From NCBI GenBank assembly GCA_002319875.1, contig DCFS01000063.1, positions 1 through 10,173 of the forward strand: 10,173 nt of DNA, given 5' to 3'. Below, piece by piece: positions 1-7,223 of this stretch. Position numbers and translations under genes: made by a program. The notes beneath the pieces were generated by a model, which worked only from the letters and a program-made list of their open reading frames with translations, was not told the origin of the DNA and made no database searches. Origin of the DNA: Treponema sp. UBA1798. GTDB lineage: Bacteria; Spirochaetota; Spirochaetia; Treponematales; Treponemataceae. Position 1 is the stretch's first letter, and each line of letters begins with the position of its first letter.

Positions 1-174
1 GGGACCGGAGCCTGTGCTGCAGCAATAGCAGCAGTTCTTGCAGGATACTGCCATCTCAATGAAAATATTACAGTAAAAGTCCGCGGTGGAGATCTTATCG
101 TTAAATACACCGGACCTACAGTCTACCTGACAGGTCCGGCAGAACTTTCATACGAAGGAACAATAGAAATATAG
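1..174 (+). CDS. dapF: Diaminopimelate epimerase, C-terminal end (partial)
   Basis: Only the last 57 codons are present; the gene begins before the window. The enzyme interconverts LL- and meso-diaminopimelate in the cytoplasm, supplying lysine and the peptidoglycan cross-link residue. The fragment opens with GTGACA at its residues 1-6. This is the conserved G-[ST]-G-A-C motif carrying the second catalytic cysteine of the two-cysteine racemase mechanism; the first cysteine would lie upstream, outside the window. The remainder (VKVRGGDLIV, then VYLTGPAELSYEG) matches the usual C-terminal beta strands of the family, where a G-P-A-x(3)-x-x-G pattern closes the protein just before the stop. The distance from catalytic Cys to stop, about 50 residues, is normal, so this end is intact. 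It converges on the cyclase gene, with 27 bases between the stops. The call is secure apart from the missing N-terminus. Confidence 0.9.
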   Translation, partial: GTGACAAAIAAVLAGYCHLNENITVKVRGGDLIVKYTGPTVYLTGPAELSYEGTIEI

Positions 175-186
175 ACGGCCATAAAT

Positions 187-219
187 AACTGTGTTTTCTT
201 ATTACAGGGAAACACAGTT
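187..219. terminator. Convergent hairpin between dapF and the cyclase gene
   Basis: A perfect 10-bp inverted repeat, AACTGTGTTT (187-196) and AAACACAGTT (210-219), encloses a 13-base loop that contains the stop codon of the minus-strand gene. It sits 12 bases after the dapF stop. Neither side has a strong T-run, so it is not a textbook intrinsic terminator. Its place between two convergent 3' ends suggests a shared terminator or 3'-end stabiliser. Confidence 0.5.
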
Positions 220-3200
220 GCGCCCGGCAGATTTTGCCCTGTAAAGGGCTTCATCGGCCAGTCTTATAAGTTCTTTTCTGTCAACTTCGGAATGAGGAAC
301 CATGCAGGCAATACCGATACTTACTGTAATAAAAGGAGCTGCAGAAGACTTGCAGTGGCATATACGCAGAGATTCCACATTCCTGTGAATCCTCCAGGCG
401 ACACGGAAAGCACCCTCGATATCCGTATCCGGAAGAAGCACGATAAACTCTTCTCCTCCATACCGGGCAGTAAAATCAAGAGAACGTTCGGGAGAAGACG
501 AAATTACTTTTGCAATTGTACAAAGGCAGTCATCGCCGGCCTGATGTCCGTATGCGTCGTTATAGGCTTTGAAATAGTCTATATCAAGCATAAGAATAGA
601 GATATGTTTACGTTCACGTAATGAATACGAATACATATGCTCATATTCTTCATTAAGCCGCCTGCGGTTCGGAATACCGGTAAGACCGTCACTTTGTGAA
701 AGAAATTCAAGCTCACAATTGGCAGATTCCAGCTGCTGTTTAAAGACAGTAAGTTCCCTGACCTTGCGGGCAAGATCTGCACGCCCTTTCAATGCAACAA
801 TAAAAAAGATAAGCCCTATACCGGCTGCGATATAAAGCGTTATAGCCCAGGATCGTAACCAGGGCGGCGACGATACTATCAGAATGACAGACGCTCCGGA
901 AAAATTCCACAGACCGTCATTATTTGCACCCCTGACCCGGAATGTATACCTGCCACCGGGAAGATTTGTATAACCGGCAAATTGTCTGTTCCCACAGGAA
1001 ATCCAGTCGTGATCGAAACCTTCAAGTTTATATGCATATTCATTTTTGCCGGGATCACGGTAATTCAAAGCGGTAAAAGAAAAACCTATATAATTTTCCC
1101 TGTATGAAACATGTATCGTATCCATCAGATATACTGCACGATTAAGCCTTCTCTCTTCATTAAACACCTTGAACCCGGTAATACGTACCGGGGGGATTTC
1201 CATATTATATCTGATTTTATCCGGATCAAAGCAGTACAGTGCGTTTGCACCGCCGAAGAACAATTCACCGCTGGAACTCCTGCAATGCCCGGAAGAAAAT
1301 TCACTGTCCCGGAGATCATTCTGTACGGTAAAAGTTCTGAACTGCCACGTTCTTCTGTCAAGAACAGCCAGCCCCACCTGCGTGGAGACCCAGATATTTC
1401 CATGCCGGTCTTCAAGAAGGGCAACCGCAGAATTCGTCGGAAGCCCTTCCCTTCTGCCATATGTAACAAAACCATCGGCATCTATATCATAGCGGGCCAG
1501 CCCCCCTCCCGCCAGTGTCATCCATAACATTCCGTAAGAATCAAGAAAAAAAGACTTCAATGAATTTCCAGGAATCGACGCATGGTTATTAACATCATGA
1601 TAATAATGAACAAAAGAACCATCGGCTTCCATACGGTTAGCACCATTGTTTGTACCAACCCACAACCGGCCGAGGCTGTCATATGCAAGACACGAAACAA
1701 GTGGGTCACTCAGGGAATACGGATCAAGAATTGAAGATGCATAATTCCGGAATTGCCCCGTTTTTATATCCAGATAATCCAGCCCGTTCGTATATGTAGC
1801 GATCCAGAGATTCCCGCTGGAAGGCTCTTCAAGCATAGAATACACGATATCGGATGAAAGGGAGTTTTTACCGGGGACAGCGTAGTACCGGACAAAAGAG
1901 TCTTTTGAGGGAACATACCGGTTAAGTCCTTCATTCGTTAAAATCCAGATCGTTTTTCGTGAATCTTCATAAATATAATTCACAATATCATTTGAGAGAC
2001 TTGAAGGATCGTGCATATTATACCGGTAATGCTTAAATTTTCCTGTTCTCCGGTCAAGTCTGTTAACACCGCCGGAATATACCCCTATCCAGAGAGCTCC
2101 CGTATGATCTTCCAGAACTGTCGTCACTTTCCCCGGCGAAATCGAATCCGGATCTTTAGGGTCATTTTTATAGACTGTATAATTTCCGCTGCCTTTGTCC
2201 AGACGATCCACACCGCCGCCATTGGTACCTACCCAGAGATCTCCGGTACGGTCAATAAAAAGTGCATATACGACATCATGACTGAGTGAACAGGATCCTT
2301 CGGAATCATGTCTTGAAACAGTCATGGTCTTTGTAACAGTATTGTATTCCCACAATCCGCCACCCCAGGAACCGAGCCGGACGATATTGTTTTCTTTTGC
2401 ATTCAGACAATAGGAACGTGCATCCGGGATCCGGTGATTCTCAAATAAACCGGAAACAATATCATAACGGGACAGCCCATAATCCCAGGTGGCAACCCAG
2501 AGTCCTCCGGAAAGATCTTCAGTAACCGCCATAACTGAATCGGATGGCAATGAATCCGGATCACGGGGATTATGCCGGTGATGTATAAAAGTTCCTGTAG
2601 TATAATCAAAACGGTCAAGGCCTCCTCCGGCCGTACCAATCCAGAGATTCCCCTTATAATCTTCGCAAATTGAACGAACCGTGTCGGCAGCCAGACTGGC
2701 AGAATCCATATCATTATGAAAGAAACGGCGGAATCTTCCCGTTTTTTCATCCAGGATATTAAGGCCCTTAATCGTTCCGACCCATAAATTTCCACGGGAA
2801 TCCCGGAAAATCGATATAACCAGATCATTGGAAAGGGAATCATTCGTATTATGATCCGCATGAAAAGCAGTAAAAGATTCCGTTTTAGTATCAAAGCGGT
2901 TTAATCCGCCATAGGTACCGATCCAGATAACATCATCAGAATCAAGAAACATTGTCTGTATAAGATTATGCGAGAGACTGTTGGCATTAAATGGATCATT
3001 CTCAAAAAGCTTAAAAGACGTACCGTCGTACCTGTTAAGACCATTCTGCGTTCCGAACCAGAGGAAACCGGAAGAATCCTGAACAATACTTGAAACGGAT
3101 GAACTTGATAACCCGTCTCTGTAATCAATGGAGGCAAATACATTTTCCTTTGCAGAAACAGATACCACTACAGCTACATACAAGAGAATCACACCGGCAA

Positions 3201-3234
3201 TACTATATTGAAACCGTGACGAAAATGAATTCAT
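202..3234 (-). CDS. Two-component-regulator-propeller / Y_Y_Y sensor diguanylate cyclase
   Basis: 1010 residues. A signal peptide (residues 1-28, cleavage likely after VSA) is followed by 14 Reg_prop-type repeats at about 35-690, each with an LW[VI]GT...GL.R.D core (for example FLWFGTQNGLNRYD). Fourteen is enough for two seven-bladed beta-propellers. A Y_Y_Y domain follows (about 712-780), then one membrane helix (about 793-815), a short coiled linker and a GGDEF domain (about 845-1008). The cyclase signature is GGEEF at 926-930, and the inhibitory RxxD site is RSLD at 917-920. Both are intact, so it should make c-di-GMP from two GTP and be subject to product inhibition. The substrate-side motif D-x-LTGIPNRR is also present. 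The sensor faces the periplasm; its ligand is unknown, although propeller/Y_Y_Y sensors in other bacteria are often glycan-linked. The start is supported by GAAGG just upstream of ATG and by the signal peptide. It is divergent from the AI-2E gene. Confidence 0.93.
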   Translation of the reverse strand: MNSFSSRFQYSIAGVILLYVAVVVSVSAKENVFASIDYRDGLSSSSVSSIVQDSSGFLWFGTQNGLNRYDGTSFKLFENDPFNANSLSHNLIQTMFLDSDDVIWIGTYGGLNRFDTKTESFTAFHADHNTNDSLSNDLVISIFRDSRGNLWVGTIKGLNILDEKTGRFRRFFHNDMDSASLAADTVRSICEDYKGNLWIGTAGGGLDRFDYTTGTFIHHRHNPRDPDSLPSDSVMAVTEDLSGGLWVATWDYGLSRYDIVSGLFENHRIPDARSYCLNAKENNIVRLGSWGGGLWEYNTVTKTMTVSRHDSEGSCSLSHDVVYALFIDRTGDLWVGTNGGGVDRLDKGSGNYTVYKNDPKDPDSISPGKVTTVLEDHTGALWIGVYSGGVNRLDRRTGKFKHYRYNMHDPSSLSNDIVNYIYEDSRKTIWILTNEGLNRYVPSKDSFVRYYAVPGKNSLSSDIVYSMLEEPSSGNLWIATYTNGLDYLDIKTGQFRNYASSILDPYSLSDPLVSCLAYDSLGRLWVGTNNGANRMEADGSFVHYYHDVNNHASIPGNSLKSFFLDSYGMLWMTLAGGGLARYDIDADGFVTYGRREGLPTNSAVALLEDRHGNIWVSTQVGLAVLDRRTWQFRTFTVQNDLRDSEFSSGHCRSSSGELFFGGANALYCFDPDKIRYNMEIPPVRITGFKVFNEERRLNRAVYLMDTIHVSYRENYIGFSFTALNYRDPGKNEYAYKLEGFDHDWISCGNRQFAGYTNLPGGRYTFRVRGANNDGLWNFSGASVILIVSSPPWLRSWAITLYIAAGIGLIFFIVALKGRADLARKVRELTVFKQQLESANCELEFLSQSDGLTGIPNRRRLNEEYEHMYSYSLRERKHISILMLDIDYFKAYNDAYGHQAGDDCLCTIAKVISSSPERSLDFTARYGGEEFIVLLPDTDIEGAFRVAWRIHRNVESLRICHCKSSAAPFITVSIGIACMVPHSEVDRKELIRLADEALYRAKSAGRNCVSL

Positions 3235-3382
3235 ATTCCCTTCCCGTTTTTCAAAATCAACAATAGCTGTTTTTTAAAATAATCGTATATATTCTAACTC
3301 AGGTTATCATACAGAACAAGCCGAATTCCGATAACAAAAGCAACTTCTTGTCCTATCCTATAAAAACAGCTATAGTACCCGC
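3235..3382. promoter_or_regulatory. Divergent intergenic region with 12-bp inverted repeat
   Basis: This 148-base AT-rich gap separates two divergently transcribed genes. The sequence AAAAACAGCTAT occurs once reading toward each gene: on the minus strand at 3263-3274 and on the plus strand at 3362-3373. Each copy runs into a -10-like hexamer (TATTGT toward the cyclase, TATAGT toward AI-2E). The arms therefore overlap both putative -10 elements. They could be binding sites for one shared regulator, or simply similar promoter spacers. No convincing -35 is visible for the cyclase gene. Confidence 0.45.
3348..3376 (+). promoter_or_regulatory. Sigma70-type promoter giving a leaderless AI-2E mRNA
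   Basis: TTGTCC (3348-3353), a 17-base spacer and TATAGT (3371-3376) form a good housekeeping promoter. Only six bases (ACCCGC) separate the -10 box from the ATG at 3383, so transcription should start at or within a base or two of the start codon. There is no Shine-Dalgarno sequence upstream of that ATG, consistent with leaderless translation. The MarR operon promoter in this window has the same -10 hexamer and spacing. Confidence 0.5.
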
Positions 3383-4483
3383 ATGGATAACAGACGTACC
3401 CTTCAAACTGTTTTTATGTTTGCATTGTTCGGTTTTATGTTTTCTCTGACCGTTTATATGCTCTTTCCTTTTTTTACCGTCATACTATGGACGATTCTGT
3501 TATATATTCTTATCGGTCCGTTTCACCGGCGCTGCATTGCCAGACTGAACACGGCAAAACGAACGTATGAAATAAAGCGGCATATTTTAGCAGGTACTTT
3601 TTCTGTCGGCATCCTGCTGCTGATTATAGGTCCGCTGACTGCGCTCAGTATACTGCTGATACATCAGCTGGTCTCGTTTCTCCATGAAATAGAGGCATTC
3701 ATCAAACAAAACCCTGATTTTTTCACAGTTTCAAACGCAGGAAAAGCAATCAGCAATATCGTTGAAAAACTCAGTATGAATTATATTGATCTTGACTCGT
3801 TCAATATCCGCGATAACCTGATCAGATTTCTTCATCAGTACAGTTCCCGTTTATTTTCAATGGGAACAACGATTCTCCGCAGTACCGGAAAATTTGTGGT
3901 TTCCATGCTGTTTATTTCATTTGCCCTCTATTTTGTCTTTCTTGACGGACAGTATCTTGCCCAGCTTATCATAAAGGCAATTCCGATAAATCCCCGTTAT
4001 ATGTCCGGCCTCATGAAAAAATTCACGGAAATCACCCGTCATTTATTCGCAGGGTATATCCTTGTCGCACTGTATCAGGGAATAATGGCTTTTATCATTA
4101 TGTCCATATTCCGGGTAAAGGGTGCACTTCTTTTTTCTGTCGTTCTGATGTTCGCATCCTTTATTCCTCTGCTAGGATCATCGCTTGTCTGGCTTCCTGT
4201 AGGTATGATGATCTGCTTCACGGAAAATTTTACAAGGGGAATAGTATTTCTCATAATATCAGCGATATGTATCAGTCTGCTTGACAATTTTCTCAGACCC
4301 TTGTTTCTGAAAGACCGGATTAAAGTACACCCGCTGATTATATTTTTCTCAATACTGGGCGGACTTAAAGTTTTCGGAATGAACGGCCTTCTGCTTGGAC
4401 CAATGATTATAATCCTCTTCTTTACCGTACTGGATCTGCTTGTTTCAACAGATGATTCTGCCTCAGATAACAGTCAGGAATAG
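3383..4483 (+). CDS. AI-2E family (UPF0118/PerM-type) transporter
   Basis: 366 residues, the usual size for the family. It is an inner-membrane protein with two N-terminal membrane helices (about 9-50), a helical pair around 65-95, an amphipathic soluble-like stretch (about 96-165), then several C-terminal hydrophobic helices. The family hallmark lies near 316-341: HPLIIFFSILGGLKVFG followed by MNGLLLGP. The upstream F.P.LGS.LVWLP loop near 256-270 is also typical. Members have been linked to autoinducer-2 export, to Na+/H+ exchange and to unrelated substrates, so the substrate cannot be deduced here. The charged tail (TDDSASDNSQE) is short and likely cytoplasmic. The ATG at 3383 has no ribosome binding site but is fixed by the promoter spacing and by the hydrophobic N-terminus. 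The gene appears monocistronic: mcp begins 330 bases later behind its own promoter. Confidence 0.9.
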   Translation: MDNRRTLQTVFMFALFGFMFSLTVYMLFPFFTVILWTILLYILIGPFHRRCIARLNTAKRTYEIKRHILAGTFSVGILLLIIGPLTALSILLIHQLVSFLHEIEAFIKQNPDFFTVSNAGKAISNIVEKLSMNYIDLDSFNIRDNLIRFLHQYSSRLFSMGTTILRSTGKFVVSMLFISFALYFVFLDGQYLAQLIIKAIPINPRYMSGLMKKFTEITRHLFAGYILVALYQGIMAFIIMSIFRVKGALLFSVVLMFASFIPLLGSSLVWLPVGMMICFTENFTRGIVFLIISAICISLLDNFLRPLFLKDRIKVHPLIIFFSILGGLKVFGMNGLLLGPMIIILFFTVLDLLVSTDDSASDNSQE

Positions 4484-4567
4484 TATAACCGGCCTGTATC
4501 TGATAGAAATACAGAACGCTAATAAAAGAGAGATTTTTAACATTTTAAACACTTTTTATTATTTCAA

Positions 4568-4595
4568 TTGATTTTTACTTTTAATTGTGTATAAT
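4568..4595 (+). promoter_or_regulatory. Putative mcp promoter
   Basis: TTGATT (4568-4573), a 16-base AT-rich spacer and a consensus TATAAT (4590-4595). The expected start point is about 4601-4603, at the left edge of the structured repeat, giving an untranslated leader of roughly 212 bases. No flagellar sigma28-type box (TAAA with GCCGATAA) was seen, although such promoters are common for spirochaete chemotaxis genes. Confidence 0.5.
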
Positions 4596-4598
4596 TTA

Positions 4599-4648
4599 AA
4601 TCAACAATCCCATCACAGGCAATGGGGTATGTAGTTGTCTAAAGGTAT
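4599..4648 (+). repeat. Structured repeat, copy A (mcp leader)
   Basis: This segment matches 10124-10173. The left block AATCAACAAYCCC is 12/13 identical and the 22-base right block (4627-4648, ending TCTAAAGGTAT) is 20/22 identical; the middle differs. It folds: ATCCCAT (4607-4613) pairs with ATGGGGT (4622-4628) through one U-G pair, and CAAC (4602-4605) pairs with GTTG (4634-4637). The middle diverges but is still a hairpin, which points to conservation of structure rather than sequence. It may be a mobile/REP-like repeat or part of a regulatory RNA; the family is not recognised. Confidence 0.6.
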
Positions 4649-4656
4649 CGCAGGCA

Positions 4657-4701
4657 GGGTTTATATCCTTCAGTACGATTCAAGGGACGGGTATAAAACC
4701 C
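4657..4701 (+). promoter_or_regulatory. Leader hairpin 2
   Basis: GGGTTTATATCC (4657-4668) pairs with GGGTATAAAACCC (4689-4701) over 12 base pairs, with a single bulged A at 4695 and one U-G pair. The loop is 20 bases. Like the hairpin in the repeat just upstream, its 3' arm contains GGGTAT, so the two look like tandem versions of one design. No U-run follows, so it is not an obvious terminator. Confidence 0.5.
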
Positions 4702-4763
4702 CTTCACACAAATAAAACCGGTTTTTGAATTAAAAAATGCCAGTTTCAGCCTTACAGGCCTTT

Positions 4764-4781
4764 ACGGTTAGCAGTAACCGT
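4764..4781 (+). promoter_or_regulatory. Leader hairpin 3, upstream of the mcp ribosome binding site
   Basis: ACGGTTA (4764-4770) and TAACCGT (4775-4781) form a perfect 7-bp stem with the tetraloop GCAG. It ends 21 bases before the GGAGG ribosome binding site. It could insulate the site or take part in a switch with upstream leader sequence; no competing anti-stem was found by eye. Confidence 0.45.
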
Positions 4782-4813
4782 TACGCTTTGCTTAATAAGA
4801 CGATGGAGGTTAC

Positions 4814-7108
4814 ATGCGATCCCATATTTCGATACAGCTCCGCATTGCAGGTCTTGCAGGTATCTGTCTTGCCGGTATAGCTGTTTCACTTATTATTGTA
4901 GGTATATTTTTTTCATTTCATACACAGAAACAGATTGATAAAACAGTGGCGGAGTCCGTGCAGGAATTGACGCTTGCAAGTCTTGGTAATCTCGCCGGAG
5001 AACAGGCTGGTATTATCCAGTCAAGATTTGATATCGCCCTTGATGCTGCGCGTACAATGGCAAATACATTTATTCTGACCAAAACCGGCAATACACTACG
5101 GTTTAACAGGAACCAGATAAATTCCATTCTGCTTAATGTTCTCGAAAACAATCCCGATTTCAATGGGACTTATTCCTGCTGGGAACCAAACCAGCTTGAC
5201 GGAAATGATGCGGCATATGCCCATACAGGAGACGGTAACAATCCGGTTACCGGTCGGTTTACGCCATACTGGACCAGAACAGGCAGCGGCAAAATTGCAG
5301 TTCAGCCACTGGTAGAATACGACACAGATGCAAAACATCCAAACGGTGTTTTGAAAGGCGGGTGGTACACCGGGCCCCGCTCAAATAACAGAGAAAGCGT
5401 ACTGGATCCGATTCCATACATTGTCCAGGGAAATAAAGTCTGGCTTGCAACTTTTTCAGTACCGATATCCGACGGAACCAGATTCTACGGTGTTGCCGGT
5501 TGTGATTATAATCTTGACTTTGTCCAGAAGATCGCACAGAAGGTCAGTTCTTCTCTTTTCAACGGCAAAAGCAACATCGTTATCATCAGTAACATGGGAC
5601 TTGTGGTCGCCGACAGCAGCAAGCCGGACACAATCGGTCAGGAATATTTTGATTCAAATAATACCCATGCACAAAAAATGCTGTCAGCCGTACAGAAAGG
5701 TGAAAAATTCACAGAAATCAGCAGCGATACCGGAGAAATAACAGCACTGGCGCCGATAAATCTTGGACAAACTGGTAAACCGTGGGCTGTAATGATTAAA
5801 GTACCATCTGAAATTGCATTTGCCCAGATAGCTCTTATGAACAACAGTATCAGAAAAAGCAACAACACATCCGTAATGTTCCAGATCATAGCAGGGCTGC
5901 TTGCCGTGACAGCAGGGATAGGTATCCTGTGGTTTGTTGCTGCCAGCATAGCAAAACCGATAAAAACAGTTTCCAATACACTGTCAATCATTGCAGAAGG
6001 AGAAGCGGATCTTACCAAACGCATCCGTATAGAGCGTAATGATGAAATCGGACGGCTTTCCGAATCATATGATAAATTTGTCGGCAAGCTGGCAGATATT
6101 GTGGATACAGTAAAAAAAGCCAGTTCAGGCCTGGAAGTTTCGATTAAAGACCTCAGCGCCTCAGCGGTAAATTCATCTGCATCTCTGAACGAAATAAGTT
6201 CAAACCTGAAAAGTATGAAAACGCAGATTGAAAGTCAGGGATCCTGCATTAATAATTCAGAAGAAGCCGTCCAGGGGATTCTGTCGCTTATTACGAGTAT
6301 GGAAAATACTATAGACGCTCAGAATCAGGCAATAGCCAATTCTTCAAGTGCCATAGAACAGATGATGGGTAACATTTCCTCAGTTTCCGGTACTATGGAA
6401 CACCTTCACAGCAACTTCCTGCAGTTGAAAGATGTTACCATGATCGGAAAAAATAAGCTCCAGTCGTTTGCAGAAAAAGTTATGATGATCTCCGAACAGT
6501 CGGCAAATCTTATGGAAACAAATAATACGATAGCGAATATCTCTTCGCAAACAAACCTGCTGTCCATGAATGCCGCTATCGAAGCAGCTCATGCGGGGGC
6601 TTCAGGAAGTGGCTTTAGCGTCGTAGCTGATGAAATACGGAAACTGGCTGAACAGTCGGCAAAACAGTCCCACGAAACAAGTACAAAATTGAAAGATATT
6701 AAGCAGATCATCGATGAGCTGGTAACAGCCTCCGGAGAAGCGGAAGCCTCTTTCAGCAGTATACTCGACGGCATAACCAACGTCGATACGCTCGAATCAG
6801 AAGTTTCACAGGCTATGGGAGAACAGAATACAGGTTCACAGCACATTCTTACAGCAATAGACGGGCTTAAATCCGTCAGTGTCCAGGTTACCGATACATC
6901 AGAACAGATGTCGAAAAAAGCCGAACGTGTTCAGGAAACTATGAAGCAGCTGTTGAATATTTCCGGAGAAATCCAGAATTCGATAGGTGAAATATCTGTC
7001 GGTACGGAAAATATAAATCAGGAAATAAATACTGTTGCAGAAAAAAGCCGTGACAGTATACAGCATATCGATTCACTCATACAGGAAACCATCCGATTTA
7101 AAGTATAA
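4814..7108 (+). CDS. Methyl-accepting chemotaxis protein with extracytoplasmic dCache-type sensor
   Basis: 764 residues. It is a membrane chemoreceptor that should control CheA through CheW and bias flagellar rotation. Order: short cytoplasmic start, TM1 (about 11-34), extracytoplasmic ligand-binding region (about 36-350) with dCache-like features such as GGWYTGPR, VWLATFSVPISD and FYGVAGCDYNLDFV, TM2 (about 355-380), HAMP (about 378-432), then a long coiled-coil signalling domain. The kinase-control tip starts at N581: NLLSMNAAIEAAHAG, then GFSVVADEIRKLAEQSA. In the tip, the arginine usual in the GRGF turn is serine (GSGF). The C-terminus ends IQETIRFKV, with no CheR-binding pentapeptide. 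The ligand is unknown; dCache receptors often bind amino acids or other small metabolites. The ATG at 4814 is fixed by a strong GGAGG four bases upstream. It is preceded by a long folded leader and followed by a strong terminator, so it is a single-gene unit. Confidence 0.95.
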   Translation: MRSHISIQLRIAGLAGICLAGIAVSLIIVGIFFSFHTQKQIDKTVAESVQELTLASLGNLAGEQAGIIQSRFDIALDAARTMANTFILTKTGNTLRFNRNQINSILLNVLENNPDFNGTYSCWEPNQLDGNDAAYAHTGDGNNPVTGRFTPYWTRTGSGKIAVQPLVEYDTDAKHPNGVLKGGWYTGPRSNNRESVLDPIPYIVQGNKVWLATFSVPISDGTRFYGVAGCDYNLDFVQKIAQKVSSSLFNGKSNIVIISNMGLVVADSSKPDTIGQEYFDSNNTHAQKMLSAVQKGEKFTEISSDTGEITALAPINLGQTGKPWAVMIKVPSEIAFAQIALMNNSIRKSNNTSVMFQIIAGLLAVTAGIGILWFVAASIAKPIKTVSNTLSIIAEGEADLTKRIRIERNDEIGRLSESYDKFVGKLADIVDTVKKASSGLEVSIKDLSASAVNSSASLNEISSNLKSMKTQIESQGSCINNSEEAVQGILSLITSMENTIDAQNQAIANSSSAIEQMMGNISSVSGTMEHLHSNFLQLKDVTMIGKNKLQSFAEKVMMISEQSANLMETNNTIANISSQTNLLSMNAAIEAAHAGASGSGFSVVADEIRKLAEQSAKQSHETSTKLKDIKQIIDELVTASGEAEASFSSILDGITNVDTLESEVSQAMGEQNTGSQHILTAIDGLKSVSVQVTDTSEQMSKKAERVQETMKQLLNISGEIQNSIGEISVGTENINQEINTVAEKSRDSIQHIDSLIQETIRFKV

Positions 7109-7177
7109 ATCTCTTTCTAAAGCTATGCGGATCATGAAAGAAGGTCTGCTCCGGCTTTTCCATAATAATTCTGCTTC

Positions 7178-7213
7178 GGGCGCCGGTACCTCCTGCCGGC
7201 GCTCTTTGTTTTT
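7178..7213 (+). terminator. Rho-independent terminator of mcp
   Basis: An 11-bp GC-rich stem (7178-7188 with 7194-7204, two G-U pairs, core GCGCCGG/CCGGCGC) with a 5-base loop CCTCC is followed by TTTGTTTTT. It lies 69 bases after the mcp stop and 10 bases beyond the stop of the convergent MarR gene. Seen from the minus strand the hairpin lacks a T-run, so it acts mainly on mcp transcripts but may also block MarR read-through. Confidence 0.85.
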
Positions 7214-7223
7214 GCAGTATGTT

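Larger units (their letters stand above)
4484..4813 (+). other. 330-base gap: AI-2E 3' end, promoter and structured mcp leader
   Basis: This stretch holds no credible gene. Just after the AI-2E stop, CTGTAT (4494-4499) pairs with ATACAG (4509-4514), but no T-run follows, so it is at best a weak terminator. An AT-rich promoter region follows (4520-4600), then a leader of about 212 bases with three predicted hairpins: 4602-4637 within a repeat, 4657-4701 and 4764-4781. The palindrome AAAACCGGTTTT lies at 4714-4725. The leader ends at an excellent ribosome binding site, ATGGAGG (4803-4809), four bases before the mcp ATG. Confidence 0.6.

Noticed and set aside
1111..1527. Open frames of 100-140 codons on the plus strand and in other minus-strand frames inside the cyclase gene (also 2403-2894)
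   Set aside because: They overlap a protein with clear repeats and domains, show no family motifs and have low-complexity-like compositions.
4599..4640. Integron attC site, because some treponemes carry integrons and the repeat has AAC...GTT ends
   Set aside because: The ends do not fit RYYYAAC and GTTRRRY, and there is no integrase or cassette layout.
4602..4813. c-di-GMP-I (GEMM) riboswitch, suggested by CACAGGCAA and a GGTTA/TAACC hairpin near a cyclase gene
   Set aside because: The conserved GGGACGCAAAGC and GGUAGGUAGC elements are missing and the order of helices does not fit.
4737..4880. 47-codon frame starting in the mcp leader and ending inside mcp, a possible upstream ORF
   Set aside because: No ribosome binding site before its ATG and no recognisable peptide; the strong GGAGG belongs to mcp.
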